DNA of 56,302 bases from Gammaproteobacteria bacterium. Lineage in GTDB: Bacteria; Pseudomonadota; Gammaproteobacteria; SZUA-229. The notes beneath the pieces are model-generated. The model worked only from the letters and a program-made list of their open reading frames with translations, did not search any database and had not been told where the DNA came from. Where the stretch lies: NCBI GenBank assembly GCA_030595185.1, contig JAUVDT010000003.1:1-56302 (forward strand), given 5' to 3'. The position numbers and the translations under genes are program-made. Numbering within the stretch: the stretch's first letter is position 1; the number at the start of each line of letters is the position of its first letter. This document shows positions 27,422 through 37,781 of the stretch, in pieces.

Positions 27422-28000
27422 ATGAATGGCTTTTGTTGCAAGAAAAAATCTGGTTTTACTTTAATTGAACTACTGGTTGTTATCGTACTCATTGGCATCA
27501 TTCTATCGATGGCAACCTTAGCAATAACAACCGGCTCACCTAAAGAACGGCTACAAACAGAAGCCCGACGCTTTGTTGCATTATTACAACTCGCGCAAGA
27601 TGATGCTTTATTAAATGGTAGCGAGTTTGGCATTGTGTTAACTGAAAATAGTTATCAATTTGTCATTACAACAGACAATGGATGGCAACCTGTGCGTAAC
27701 AACAATAGTTTACGTAAAAGAATGTTACCGGCAGATATGGAACTGGAACTGGAGTTAGATTTTCAATATGAAAACATTAAAAGCTCTGTTTCAAAAATCG
27801 GTGAGGTTTCTAAAGTTGGTGATGTGGAAAAATTTGACGATAATAAGGAAGATGAATCTAAACCTCAAATTTATCTGTTATCATCAGGTGAAATCGCACC
27901 TAGTTTTATGTTGATATTTTTTATTCCTGATATTGATATCAATTTTTCTGTGCAAGGCATTGAAGATGGCTCGGTTAAAATTAAATATCACTCATCGTAA
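27422..28000 (+). CDS. gspH: Type II secretion minor pseudopilin GspH
   Basis: The 192-aa pseudopilin has the prepilin peptidase site KKSG before FTLIELLVVIVLIGIIL, followed by the GspH feature EARRFVALLQLAQDDALLNGSEFGIVL. It contributes to the pseudopilus tip region. It begins 27 bp after gspG, and its 3' end overlaps the start of gspI by about 35 bp. A stretch of charged residues near 120-150 is longer than in many GspH proteins. Confidence 0.9.
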   Translation: MNGFCCKKKSGFTLIELLVVIVLIGIILSMATLAITTGSPKERLQTEARRFVALLQLAQDDALLNGSEFGIVLTENSYQFVITTDNGWQPVRNNNSLRKRMLPADMELELELDFQYENIKSSVSKIGEVSKVGDVEKFDDNKEDESKPQIYLLSSGEIAPSFMLIFFIPDIDINFSVQGIEDGSVKIKYHSS

Positions 28001-28379
28001 TCAAACAGCATTTACCCTGATTGAAGTATTAGTTGCACTCACTATTATTGCAATTACTCTCGGCGCCATCATTAAAACAAGCTCGAATCAGGCGGCGAAT
28101 ACAACTTACCTCAAACAAAAAACAATTGGCAGCTGGGTCGCATTAAATATGCACAATCAACTGCTGCTTGAAAAAATATGGCCATCATTAGGGAAAAGTA
28201 CTGACAGTGTCAGCATGGCTAATCATGAGTGGCACTGGCAACGTGAAATTCAAAAAACACTATCGCCTGATACACGAAAAATAATATACCGCATTTATGT
28301 TGATGAAGACCGTCAACAACAAGTCAGCAAATTGACTGGCTACGTCACTAACCCCGAATTTTTAGAGCCTGGCTCATAG
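27966..28379 (+). CDS. gspI: Type II secretion minor pseudopilin GspI
   Basis: The 137-aa product is counted from the ATG at 27966; an upstream in-frame ATG at 27933 would add 11 residues inside gspH and is less likely. The pilin N-helix is FTLIEVLVALTIIAITLGAI. The residue before the cleavage site is Ala (QTA/FTLIE) rather than the usual Gly, so processing may be slower or the site slightly different. GspI nucleates the pseudopilus tip with GspJ and GspK, encoded next. Confidence 0.9.
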   Translation: MARLKLNITHRNQTAFTLIEVLVALTIIAITLGAIIKTSSNQAANTTYLKQKTIGSWVALNMHNQLLLEKIWPSLGKSTDSVSMANHEWHWQREIQKTLSPDTRKIIYRIYVDEDRQQQVSKLTGYVTNPEFLEPGS

Positions 28380-28381
28380 CA

Positions 28382-28987
28382 ATGAAACGATATTCAAATG
28401 GTTTCACGTTGCTCGAACTATTAATTGCTATGTCAATTTTTAGCCTTATTTCTATCATGTCATTTGCTGGATTAAACAGTGTTTTATTTAATAAAGAAGT
28501 TATCGACAAAGAACTGACCCGCTTAAGCGACATTCAACGCACTATGCTCAACCTTTCGCGTGATATCGAGCAAGCTATCGACCGTCCCATTCGGAATAGG
28601 CTAGGTGGCACAGTCGCTGCCCTGAATGGTGGAAGCAATATTGATAGCACTCTATTTGAACTAACGCGCACTGGCTGGCGTAACCCTGCTGAACAACATC
28701 GCAGCCAATTACAACGCATTGCTTATAGCTATGAAGACAATCAATTGATTCGCCTTTATTGGTATCACATAGACCATCTGTTAACCGAGGAACCTGTTCG
28801 GCGCGTGCTGCTCAATGATGTCGAAGAAATTCAAGTGCGTTATCTCGACAAAGAATGGCTGGATAGCTGGCCCATTCAAGCACCTAATTCAAATACTGTT
28901 ACACCCGCTTTACCTCGCGCAATTGAGATTACATTGAAATTAAAAAAATGGGGCAACATCACTCGTTTATTTAGGGTGAAAACATAA
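28382..28987 (+). CDS. gspJ: Type II secretion minor pseudopilin GspJ
   Basis: The 201-aa pseudopilin has leader MKRYSNG, then FTLLELLIAMSIFSLISIM, then the GspJ-typical DIQRTMLNLSRDIEQAIDRPIR and a C-terminal PRAIEITLKLKKWGNITRLF. It forms the tip complex with GspI and GspK. It starts 2 bases after gspI and shares one base with gspK, which indicates tight translational coupling. Confidence 0.93.
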   Translation: MKRYSNGFTLLELLIAMSIFSLISIMSFAGLNSVLFNKEVIDKELTRLSDIQRTMLNLSRDIEQAIDRPIRNRLGGTVAALNGGSNIDSTLFELTRTGWRNPAEQHRSQLQRIAYSYEDNQLIRLYWYHIDHLLTEEPVRRVLLNDVEEIQVRYLDKEWLDSWPIQAPNSNTVTPALPRAIEITLKLKKWGNITRLFRVKT

Positions 28988-29991
28988 TGCGCCATCATCA
29001 AAAAGGCATAGCGTTAATCACCGCTCTACTCATTGTCACGTTAGCAACGACTGCTGCGGTAACCATTACCGCTGAATTACAGCGTGAAATTCGTCGCAGT
29101 GGTAATATTTTGCACCATGATCAGGCTTATGTTTATGCATTAGCGGCTGAAGATTTTGCACGTTATGGACTTAAACTAGATCACGATGACAATAAATCCG
29201 ACCACCTCCATGAACTATGGCATACCATTCCAATTGTCGAGGATATTGAAGGAGGCACACTCGAAGGTAAACTTGATGACTTACAAGGTTTATTTAACAT
29301 AAACACTTTAGCAAATAATAACGCTATTGATAAAGATCGCTTTCAGCGCATATTACAAAACCTTGAGTTAACAACAACTGAAATTCAGCAAATAACACCC
29401 GCTCTTATCGACTGGATGGATGTTGGCCAGGATACTGTTTCACCTTACGGTGCTGAAGATGATTTCTATCAAGGTTTGGCTGAGCCACAAAAGCCTCACC
29501 TTGCCGCCAATCAATTAATAATCGATATCTCTGAACTCAGATTAATTAAAGGCTTCAACAATGATATCTTAAAGAAGTTACGTATCACCAAAAACACTGA
29601 TCCAATAACAGGTGAAACTCTACCTGTGCTATTTACCGTATTACCTGAATACACTTCAATTAATATCAACACTGCTCCAGCTGAGGTGTTAAAATCTTTA
29701 GATATTAAAATAACAGATCAGATCGCGGAAAAAATTATTACTAAAAGAGATGGCGCTGCGCTTACCAATGGCACAGCCACCCCCTTTAAATCCGTCAATG
29801 AATTTAAAAGTTACCTTGCAAGCATCCAGGTAAACAATATTAATGTCACCTCACTGAGTGTGACGACAGAATATTTTTCACTCAAAGCTAAAACCGTAGT
29901 GGGTCAATCTACTATGAATTTGTATACTTTATTAAAGAGAGAGACAAGCGGTTTTAGTCGCGTTGTCAGTCGTAATCAGGGAGCCCATTAA
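28987..29991 (+). CDS. gspK: Type II secretion minor pseudopilin GspK
   Basis: This 334-aa protein is the large pseudopilin at the pseudopilus tip. The N-helix is GIALITALLIVTLATTAAV, lacking Glu5 as is usual for GspK. The conserved body includes GKLDDLQGLFNINTL, ALIDWMDVGQD, AANQLIIDISELRLIKGF and SININTAPAEVLKSL. It overlaps both neighbours by one base. Confidence 0.95.
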   Translation: MRHHQKGIALITALLIVTLATTAAVTITAELQREIRRSGNILHHDQAYVYALAAEDFARYGLKLDHDDNKSDHLHELWHTIPIVEDIEGGTLEGKLDDLQGLFNINTLANNNAIDKDRFQRILQNLELTTTEIQQITPALIDWMDVGQDTVSPYGAEDDFYQGLAEPQKPHLAANQLIIDISELRLIKGFNNDILKKLRITKNTDPITGETLPVLFTVLPEYTSININTAPAEVLKSLDIKITDQIAEKIITKRDGAALTNGTATPFKSVNEFKSYLASIQVNNINVTSLSVTTEYFSLKAKTVVGQSTMNLYTLLKRETSGFSRVVSRNQGAH

Positions 29992-31235
29992 TGGCCGAAC
30001 AACTTGTCATTTATATTAAAGACTTACATTCATTAGACGCAGACTGGGTTTTTAGCAGTCAAAATGGTGAAATAACAACGCCATTAAATAGCGGTTCTAT
30101 TGATGAGCTCGTTGAGAAAAATAAAAATAGCATTCAATCGGTGCAAGTAATAACCTGTATTATTCGTGCAGAAAACATTCATTTAAGTTACCAGCATATC
30201 CCCGCTAAAAATAAACAACGTGCACTACAGGCAATACCTTTTGCACTGGAAGAACAATTAGCCGAAGACATAGAGCTATTACACTTTTCTACTAGCAATC
30301 CGAAAAATAGTATTTTTCCTATCGCTGTTATCAAACACGAAATATTACAAGCTCTTTTAGAAAAACTAAAAGAGTACGACATCACCCCCGGCAATGTATA
30401 TGCAGACATTGCCTGCTTACCACAGACTGAAAATTCGTGGAACTTGCTACATCATGAAAACACTATCTCTATAGATCAACACCAAAACAGCATCATTCAT
30501 GCTGACTCAAATACATTTGCTATTATTTTAAATCAATTATTACAACAAACTAGCGAAGAGCAATTACCGGACACCATCAATATCTGGTCTGACAGTGAAG
30601 AAAGCATACTGCTGTTGCCCGACAATCTACCTGAAAGCATCAACGTTATTCATCACGAATACAAATCATCTCCTGTTAGTCTTTTTTCAAAGAACCTTGC
30701 GAATAAAAACATTATTAATCTATTACAAGGCTCCTACAAAGTGGTCACTCATTCAAACCACTGGTGGAAAGTCTGGCAAGTTGCTGCAGTTTTAGCGACT
30801 ATTGCTTTGGTACTTGAAATATTTTCTGGCACACTAATACTCAATCGACTGGAATCAGAAAACTCTCAACTTAACAAAGAAATCACTCAAATATATAAAA
30901 AGACTTTTCCACGCAGTAAACGCATTGTTAATGCACGCGTTCAAATGGAAACAAAGCTAAAACAATTGAGAAAAAATAACAACAAAGGCAGCAGCAGTTT
31001 CACCGACCTGTTAGCCACAACTGCGCCTATTATCCAACAAACCAACACTCTTTCTATTCAAAGTATAAATTTCAATAACAATAAACTGGAATTACAATTC
31101 AATATTGACAAGCTATCTAGTGTTGAAACATTTAAATCACGCTTAAATAAACTCCCTAACATTAAGGCAGAAATAATTTCATCAGCCTCTGAATCAAAAC
31201 TAGTTAACGCAAAAATCACTGTTGAGGCTATCTAA
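29991..31235 (+). CDS. gspL: Type II secretion inner membrane protein GspL
   Basis: The 414-aa bitopic protein links the cytoplasmic ATPase to the inner membrane platform. Residues about 1-250 form the actin-like cytoplasmic domain (PAKNKQRALQAIPFALEEQL is typical). A TM helix lies at about 262-283, and the rest is a periplasmic ferredoxin-like domain. It overlaps gspK and gspM by one base each. Its ATPase partner gene gspE is not in the window. Confidence 0.92.
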   Translation: MAEQLVIYIKDLHSLDADWVFSSQNGEITTPLNSGSIDELVEKNKNSIQSVQVITCIIRAENIHLSYQHIPAKNKQRALQAIPFALEEQLAEDIELLHFSTSNPKNSIFPIAVIKHEILQALLEKLKEYDITPGNVYADIACLPQTENSWNLLHHENTISIDQHQNSIIHADSNTFAIILNQLLQQTSEEQLPDTINIWSDSEESILLLPDNLPESINVIHHEYKSSPVSLFSKNLANKNIINLLQGSYKVVTHSNHWWKVWQVAAVLATIALVLEIFSGTLILNRLESENSQLNKEITQIYKKTFPRSKRIVNARVQMETKLKQLRKNNNKGSSSFTDLLATTAPIIQQTNTLSIQSINFNNNKLELQFNIDKLSSVETFKSRLNKLPNIKAEIISSASESKLVNAKITVEAI

Positions 31236-31732
31236 TGAACAACTATCTATTATGGTATAAAAGACTTCCTCAGCGTGAACAATACATGTTGATTGGCATG
31301 AGCATTATTATCACTATTACATTATTCTATCTTTTATTATGGGAACCCGTTTTTAAAGGTATCGATGAACAAATGGTAAAACACCAGTCTCAAAAGAAAA
31401 TTTTACTCTGGATGAGTAATGCTGAAAAAGAGATTATGACTCTGCGTTCATCTGGCAATACGCTATCATCTCAAGCTTATTCTCAACCGATCAGCACACT
31501 GGTTGAACGAAGCGCCACTAGCACTGGTATTCGTTCCAGCATATTCAAGATGAAATCAGATAAAAAACAAAATCTTATCGTGCAATTCAAATCGGTTAAT
31601 TTTGATCGCCTAACGCAATGGTTTGGTAAATTACAAAAAGACTATGGCATTACTCCAAAACGCGTATCCATCACGCAAACTGATGCAGCTGGTTTTGTTA
31701 GCTGCCGCGTCACCTTAAGCAAGAAGTCCTAA
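31235..31732 (+). CDS. gspM: Type II secretion inner membrane protein GspM
   Basis: This 165-aa bitopic protein has a short cytoplasmic N-terminus (WYKRLPQREQYML, characteristic of GspM), one TM helix (about residues 17-38) and a periplasmic ferredoxin-like domain ending in a GFVSCRVTLSK strand. It pairs with GspL in the assembly platform. Gene overlaps of one base on both sides show coupled translation. Confidence 0.92.
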   Translation: MNNYLLWYKRLPQREQYMLIGMSIIITITLFYLLLWEPVFKGIDEQMVKHQSQKKILLWMSNAEKEIMTLRSSGNTLSSQAYSQPISTLVERSATSTGIRSSIFKMKSDKKQNLIVQFKSVNFDRLTQWFGKLQKDYGITPKRVSITQTDAAGFVSCRVTLSKKS

Positions 31733-32505
31733 TGAAAACTAAACACTTACTAATTACGGCCGGTGTTAGCTATTTTTTATTTTTAATAACACTTACTCCC
31801 GCTGCCAATATAATTCCACTTTTAAACAACAAAACTACCGGTGTAGTAATGAGCGGAATATCAGGTAGTTTGTGGGCAGGGGCTGTTGAAAAAGTAAGCC
31901 TTAAAAAACAAACGATACAATCGTTAAAATGGAGTTTTAATCCTTTTTCATTATTGAGTGCTAATTTGTCAACAGATGTCGAGGCCTCTGTTCAAGGCCA
32001 GTCCATTACAACTCAAATTGATTACGCTTTATTCTCTAAAACAACCGCTTTAAAAAACCTTCATAGCTCCATTAATGCAAATGAGTTAAAAGACATACTA
32101 AAATTACCACTTGGTGATTTTTCTGGCATCATTAATATTAATATAAACAATGCGACGTTAACTGCAGGTAAATTACCGTTAATTGATGGCTTGATAAACT
32201 GGAACAATGCGACATTAATCTTATCTGATAAAATTTCTTTCGGAAAAATATCTCTTACACTAAATAATACTGATAATGGAGATTTAATAGGTAAGCTTAA
32301 TAACACGCAGGGCGAACTAAGTATTATCGGTGACATAAAAGTATTAACAAATAAAAAATACACTATCGATATAAAACTCACACCTCGTACGAATGCATCC
32401 AGCGAACTAAAAAGTATATTATCGTTAATTGCACCCCGTAAAGTTAAATCAAGTCATATTATTCACCGCACTGGTTACTTACATGACTTAGGTATTCGGC
32501 TCTAA
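31732..32505 (+). CDS. gspN: Type II secretion protein GspN
   Basis: The 257-aa protein has an N-terminal membrane anchor (about residues 6-26) and a beta-rich periplasmic domain with SGSLWAGAV, LKWSFNPFSL and GxLxxTQGELSIxGDI-like repeats typical of GspN. It is accessory in most type II systems. It ends the gsp run; the next gene begins after about 40 bp and is unrelated. Confidence 0.88.
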   Translation: MKTKHLLITAGVSYFLFLITLTPAANIIPLLNNKTTGVVMSGISGSLWAGAVEKVSLKKQTIQSLKWSFNPFSLLSANLSTDVEASVQGQSITTQIDYALFSKTTALKNLHSSINANELKDILKLPLGDFSGIINININNATLTAGKLPLIDGLINWNNATLILSDKISFGKISLTLNNTDNGDLIGKLNNTQGELSIIGDIKVLTNKKYTIDIKLTPRTNASSELKSILSLIAPRKVKSSHIIHRTGYLHDLGIRL

Positions 32506-32547
32506 TAAGGCTTATAATAAACATTCATCTTATTATTGTTAGTAACT

Positions 32548-32937
32548 ATGCCAATTATCGATAAAAAACTTAGCATTACTACTGATTCTAAATGTGATTT
32601 ATGCACCGGCTCTCTCTGCTGCACGTATATAACGGAAGAAATAACTATTCCTCGTAGTAAAGCCGAATTCAATCACTTGCTTTGGCAGATATCACATGAC
32701 AATGTTGAACTTTATAAAGACAGTGATGGCTGGACTCTTTTATTTAAAACTATGTGTAGTCATTTGGAACTAGATGGACGTTGTGGCATTTATGAAATAC
32801 GCCCCGATATTTGTAAAGAATACTCTAATAATTACTGTGAATACGACGTGCCTCCTGAAGAAGCATGGGACTTACACTTTACAAACCATGCTGACCTATA
32901 TGCTTATGTTCAGAAACGTTTTAAGAAGTGGCCTTGA
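32548..32937 (+). CDS. YkgJ-type cysteine cluster (UPF0153) protein
   Basis: This small protein (129 aa from the ATG at 32548; a TTG start 12 bases earlier is less likely) has the metal-binding cysteine set of the YkgJ family: CDLCTGSLCC near the N-terminus, then MCSHLE, RCGIYEIRPDICKEY and YCEYD. The family is thought to bind zinc or iron, with no settled function. It is immediately followed by heptamer tandem repeats. Confidence 0.85.
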   Translation: MPIIDKKLSITTDSKCDLCTGSLCCTYITEEITIPRSKAEFNHLLWQISHDNVELYKDSDGWTLLFKTMCSHLELDGRCGIYEIRPDICKEYSNNYCEYDVPPEEAWDLHFTNHADLYAYVQKRFKKWP

Positions 32938-32942
32938 AACAA

Positions 32943-33034
<92 letters not shown>

Positions 33035-33036
<2 letters not shown>

Positions 33037-33688
33037 AAATAATATCTCGATAACTATCAATAACTGCATAATCTTCTGTATTAATTTCAGGCCCCTGACT
33101 ATCCGGTTTTCGTACTGCTCTTAAATGTTTAATACCATAATTTTCAGCCGCTTTAAGCACTGTTAAGTTGTCATCAATAAAGAGCGTTGATTCTTTTTCA
33201 AAAGGCTCTTCTCTATTTAATCTTTCCCAAAAGCCTTCTTCTTCTTTCGCCATACCAAATTGATGAGAACTAATAATTCTATGAAAATACTTATCAAGGT
33301 TTGTTTTCTGCATTTTAATTGCAATGCTCGCTTCGTGTGCATTTGTTACTAACACAACACGTTTACCTCGAGTTATGAGCATTTGCAAAAACTCTTCTAC
33401 TAATGGTCTAATCGCTATTTTATGACTCACATCTTTTTTTAGACTACGTATATCCAGACCAATTCTATCTGTCCAGAAATCCACACAATACCAGTTCAAA
33501 GTACCACCAAACTCACCATAAAGACCTGATAGCTGTACTTTTGCATCATCAACACTAATACTGTGTTTATCAGCAAAATGGATAGGCACGTACTCTAGCC
33601 AAAAATGATTATCAAAGTGCAAATCCAATAAAGTACCATCGAGATCAAGAAATACTGTCTTTATAATTTGCCAGTCAACTTTATTCAC
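33035..33688 (-). CDS. yrfG: HAD-superfamily GMP/IMP nucleotidase YrfG
   Basis: The 217-aa cytoplasmic phosphatase has HAD motif I FLDLDGTLLDL (nucleophile Asp), motif II VLVTNA, a motif III Lys around FGMAKEEEGFW, and motif IV FIDDN. The sequence, including FHRIISSHQFGMAKEE, fits YrfG, which dephosphorylates purine mononucleotides. It is divergent from nudE (77-bp gap), a neighbourhood conserved in Gammaproteobacteria. The stop codon lies inside a heptamer repeat, so repeat changes could alter the C-terminus. Confidence 0.88.
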
Positions 33689-33765
33689 ACTTCACCGCCT
33701 AATGTATATTTGGTGTAATATACTATTATTATCCCTTAACAAATACCATTACAAACACCATTAAT

Positions 33766-34317
33766 ATGTCGACTATAAAACCTAAAATCCACGAACGTAC
33801 TGAAATCGCTAAAACACGTTATTTTAGGATTGAAGAGGTTGAACTAGAGTTTTCTAATGGCGAACATCGCACCTATGAGCGCCTATCAAACCGCAGCCAG
33901 GGTGCTGTACTTATCATTGCTTTTACTGATGCAGACACTTTTTTAATGATAAGAGAATACGCTGTTGGTATGGAACGCTATGAACTCACCTTACCAAAAG
34001 GAAAAATTGATGAAGGTGAAGACATATTAACTGCCGCAAATCGTGAACTTATTGAAGAGACAGGTTACCGCGCAAATAAGCTCTCTCACCTGCATAGTTT
34101 ATCATTGGCTTCTGGCTATTCAACCCACTTCACACACGTTGTACTTGCTGAAGATTTAATACCTGATAGTGCAGAGGGTGATGAACCTGAACCACTGGAA
34201 GTTATTCCCTGGTCGTTTAATCATATGAATGATTTATTACATGAAAAAGAATGCTCTGAAGCCAGAACATTCGCAGCTCTTTATATTTGCCAGCAACATT
34301 TGTTGCAGAGAAAATAA
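33766..34317 (+). CDS. nudE: ADP compounds hydrolase NudE (Nudix)
   Basis: The 183-aa hydrolase cleaves ADP-ribose, NADH and related dinucleotides. The Nudix box fits exactly from about residue 73: G(KIDEG)E(DILTAAN)RELIEETGY. The N-terminal ERTEIAKTRYFRIEEVELEF segment is typical of NudE. The next gene, cysQ, starts one base after the stop codon, so they share a transcript. Confidence 0.92.
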   Translation: MSTIKPKIHERTEIAKTRYFRIEEVELEFSNGEHRTYERLSNRSQGAVLIIAFTDADTFLMIREYAVGMERYELTLPKGKIDEGEDILTAANRELIEETGYRANKLSHLHSLSLASGYSTHFTHVVLAEDLIPDSAEGDEPEPLEVIPWSFNHMNDLLHEKECSEARTFAALYICQQHLLQRK

Positions 34318-34318
34318 T

Positions 34319-35122
34319 ATGAACTTAGATTTGGATCTTGAAAATCTCTGTCAGTCCTGCGTGCAAATTGCTGAATCTGCTGGTGAAATCATTCTTGAAA
34401 TTTATCATGGTGACTTTGATATTCAATCAAAACAGGATAATACTCCTTTGACAACAGCTGACATGGCCGCGCATTTTCATATTGTCAAAGCACTCGAGGA
34501 ACTCACACCTAATATTCCTATCTTATCTGAAGAAGCAGCAGATATCCCTTTTAGCATACGACAAACATGGCAAACTTATTGGCTCGTAGATCCTCTTGAT
34601 GGCACTCGAGAGTTCATTAAAGGTAATGGTGAGTTTAGCGTTAATATTGCTTTAATACACCAACACAAGAGCATATTAGGCGTCATTAGCGCGCCTGTTG
34701 GAAAACAAACTTATTTTGCATTTAATGGTCACGGTGCTTACAAACAAACCCCCGATACAACGGCTAAAAAAATATTATGCCGGAAAGCAGATGATAAAAA
34801 TTTATTAATTGCCGGAAGCCGGTCACATCACTCAGACAAGCTTAAATTATTTCTCTCTAACCTGAATAATCCAGAAGTCATTAGCATGGGAAGTTCTTTA
34901 AAGTCTTGCCTTGTTGCAGAAGGTTCTGCCGATATTTATCCGCGGTTAGGCTTAACATCTGAATGGGATACAGCGGCAGCACATTGCATCGTCGAAGAAG
35001 CAGGCGGCCAGATCACTAAAACTAATATGCAGCCTCTCCTCTACAACACCAAGGAAAGCTTACTTAATCCTGATTTTTTTGTCTTTGGCTTATCCGATTT
35101 AAACTGGCAAGATTTTCTATAA
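34319..35122 (+). CDS. cysQ: 3'(2'),5'-bisphosphate nucleotidase CysQ
   Basis: The 267-aa metal-dependent phosphatase removes the 3'-phosphate from PAP(S), recycling the by-product of sulfate assimilation. Conserved metal and phosphate motifs are SEEA, WLVDPLDGTREFIKGNGEFS and SEWDTAAAHCIVEEAGG. The ATG at 34319 is chosen over upstream starts because it falls right after the nudE stop and fits the family N-terminus. The stop codon abuts the stop of the convergent histidine kinase gene with no bases between. Confidence 0.93.
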   Translation: MNLDLDLENLCQSCVQIAESAGEIILEIYHGDFDIQSKQDNTPLTTADMAAHFHIVKALEELTPNIPILSEEAADIPFSIRQTWQTYWLVDPLDGTREFIKGNGEFSVNIALIHQHKSILGVISAPVGKQTYFAFNGHGAYKQTPDTTAKKILCRKADDKNLLIAGSRSHHSDKLKLFLSNLNNPEVISMGSSLKSCLVAEGSADIYPRLGLTSEWDTAAAHCIVEEAGGQITKTNMQPLLYNTKESLLNPDFFVFGLSDLNWQDFL

Positions 35123-37762
35123 TTAATTATCAAAAATCGAACGCATTTGAAACGCTAGCTCCTGGCGTGTATAAGGTTTATTAACAACCACACCATCATA
35201 TTTTGTTGTTGGACTACGACCAACATAGCCTGATGAAAGCAATACTTTTACATCAGGATATTTGTCTTTTATTTCACTTGCCAATTCATAGCCATTAATA
35301 CCGCCCGGCATAACTACATCACTAAACACTAAATCTATAGGTTCATGACTTAAAATTTCTAACGCATCTACTGCATTAACCGCTTTAAAAACTTTATAAC
35401 CTAATGAGCTTATATATTCTCCAGTTAAATTGAGCAATTCTAATTCATCATCAACTACCAGTACTCGCTCTGAACCTTTAGGTAAAACCATAACATGTTC
35501 AGGGTCTACAGCACTTCTTGAAAAATGACCCTCTTCATGAGCCCGCGGCAAATATATGCGTATCGATGTACCATAACCAGTTGTAGATTCTATTTTTATA
35601 GTGCCGTCACATCTTTGTGCAAATGAATAGACCATTGACATACCCAAACCTGTTCCACTACCGACCGGTTTAGTTGTAAAAAATGGTTCAAATATATGTT
35701 CGACCACTTCTTTACTCATTCCTGTGCCATTATCCTGAACCTCTAACATGACATAATCACCGGGCCGGGCTCCCTGATCTGCTATCATCACTTCATCATC
35801 AAGATATACATTAGAAGTACGAATAATAATGTCGCCACCATTTGGCATTGCATCTCTAGAATTAATTACCATATTAATGACAGCATCACCCAGTTCACCT
35901 TCATCAAGAACTACTGGCCAGGGTATTTCTTCAAATTGAAAAAATACATTTACTTCCGGCGTCACACTTTTATTAATAATATCCTCTATATCATTAATAA
36001 CGCCATTTATATCAACTATTGATTTTTCTGGAGATTTTGTTCTTGAAAAAAGTAGTAACTGGCTTGTCAATTCAACGCAACGTTGCGCTGCCTTTTGTGC
36101 ACTACGAACCCAGGCAGATTGTTTTTCTTCCTTTTTTAAAAAATCTTTTAGAAATTCAAGATAGCCTGTTACTATACCTAATTGATTATTAAAATCATGA
36201 GCAATACCACCTGACAATTGACCAACTGCTTCCATTTTTTGACTTCGTCTAATAAGCTCTTCAGTTTCACGGTTTTCTGTAATATCTTGAGATATCCCTA
36301 ATAAATAACTCGCATTTCCCTCACGATTAAAAATCGGTATTTTCCTTGTGTGCAGCAATCTCACGCCTTTATATTTTGTATGAATAGTTTCTTCAGGAAT
36401 ATTATGCATTTTCCCTTCAGTAAGAACCTTTTTATCCATATCGACATAAAAACCGGCTTCTTCTTGCGTGAAAAAATCAAAATCATTTTTCCCCAACATA
36501 TCTTCACGCTTCAAACCTGTTATTTCTTCAGCAGCCTTATTCCATTCAACATAACGATGATCTTCTGCTTTTTTTACAAATAACATTGCAGGTAAGTTTT
36601 CAACAATAGAATTTTTTAATTCATTTACTTCTTCCAGTTTCTGCTCTATTAACTTCCGACCAGTTATGTCTCGTATAACTTCAAGCCTACCTTTATATTC
36701 CGAATCAGAACCAATTGGTGACAGAGTAAAATCAAACCAGCGATTGCTTTCACTATCTTCCACTTCATATGCATTAACTCTATTCCCTTCTTTACTATTT
36801 TCACATAAATAGCATTCCTCTTTATCGGTTAGAGAACAATGAAACAAGTCATGGCTAGCTTTACCAATTAATTCCTCTTTTTTAAATCCCGATAAATTGC
36901 ACGCAGCCAAATTAGTTTGATGAATTACACCGTCCATATCAACAACTAAAACAGCATCTGGAATTGCATCATACGTTGATGAATCTTTTGCCATTGCAAT
37001 AAACGGTTCTTGTAATGTCGTTTTTATCATTGCCATAAAGATTAACCAATAAGACAAGAACCTAAGGAAATGACCAACTATATTAGAGAAAGAATATTGA
37101 TTAATATAAAAAGAAAATACAATTTCCGAACACATCGTCAACACAATAGATATCAATATTAAATGAACAATGCTTTTATCCATATATTGTCGACGTTTCC
37201 AAACAATATAAATAGCCAGTCCCAATATAACAATAATAATATATTCGGAAATAGCATTTAAACTCGTCAACCCTAACCTATCAACATTCATCAAAGGAAA
37301 GAAGTCATTTACAATAGTATAATATGCAACTATAAAAAACAGACCGTAGCTGTAAAAAGCTAATCGATGAGGCAGTTTATACGTTAAAAACAACGGAGCT
37401 GACAACAAAATAATGGCTTCCATATAACGAGATACTATCAAGAACTGGGTAGCCATATTACCATCTGTAACCCCATACACGCCGACACCCTTATAGGCAA
37501 TTGTATGAAAAATATTTAGTACGCCAACCCAAAGATAGCCACAACCCAAATACATCAAAAATCTATTTTTAGTAAAGGGATACATTTGCCACGCTACGAC
37601 AAATATTAAAACGGCAACTATGACAGTAAAAAGCTCTGTGAGCGTATGAAACAAAAGAGGATTACTTTGACTGGCCACCATCAGCAAGAGTAGGAGACCT
37701 GCTGGGACATACCATACATAATCTATAATGAAATGTTGTTTATTATTTGTATTGTTTTTCAT
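35123..37762 (-). CDS. MASE3-PAS-PAS hybrid histidine kinase
   Basis: This 879-aa sensor has seven to eight N-terminal membrane helices forming a MASE3-type domain (about residues 10-250) and two PAS domains (about 262-375 and 385-500). The HisKA domain has phosphoacceptor [11 protein letters not shown] (His near 520). The ATPase domain has [16 protein letters not shown] and [12 protein letters not shown]-terminal receiver domain (about 755-879: [19 protein letters not shown]) follows. The first PAS has a cysteine pair in CYLCENSK. It follows the GGDEF-EAL gene by 19 bp, so they form one operon. No separate response regulator gene is adjacent. Confidence 0.9.
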   Translation of the reverse strand: MKNNTNNKQHFIIDYVWYVPAGLLLLLMVASQSNPLLFHTLTELFTVIVAVLIFVVAWQMYPFTKNRFLMYLGCGYLWVGVLNIFHTIAYKGVGVYGVTDGNMATQFLIVSRYMEAIILLSAPLFLTYKLPHRLAFYSYGLFFIVAYYTIVNDFFPLMNVDRLGLTSLNAISEYIIIVILGLAIYIVWKRRQYMDKSIVHLILISIVLTMCSEIVFSFYINQYSFSNIVGHFLRFLSYWLIFMAMIKTTLQEPFIAMAKDSSTYDAIPDAVLVVDMDGVIHQTNLAACNLSGFKKEELIGKASHDLFHCSLTDKEECYLCENSKEGNRVNAYEVEDSESNRWFDFTLSPIGSDSEYKGRLEVIRDITGRKLIEQKLEEVNELKNSIVENLPAMLFVKKAEDHRYVEWNKAAEEITGLKREDMLGKNDFDFFTQEEAGFYVDMDKKVLTEGKMHNIPEETIHTKYKGVRLLHTRKIPIFNREGNASYLLGISQDITENRETEELIRRSQKMEAVGQLSGGIAHDFNNQLGIVTGYLEFLKDFLKKEEKQSAWVRSAQKAAQRCVELTSQLLLFSRTKSPEKSIVDINGVINDIEDIINKSVTPEVNVFFQFEEIPWPVVLDEGELGDAVINMVINSRDAMPNGGDIIIRTSNVYLDDEVMIADQGARPGDYVMLEVQDNGTGMSKEVVEHIFEPFFTTKPVGSGTGLGMSMVYSFAQRCDGTIKIESTTGYGTSIRIYLPRAHEEGHFSRSAVDPEHVMVLPKGSERVLVVDDELELLNLTGEYISSLGYKVFKAVNAVDALEILSHEPIDLVFSDVVMPGGINGYELASEIKDKYPDVKVLLSSGYVGRSPTTKYDGVVVNKPYTRQELAFQMRSIFDN

Positions 37763-37781
37763 TTCTAATCAATTAGTTGTT

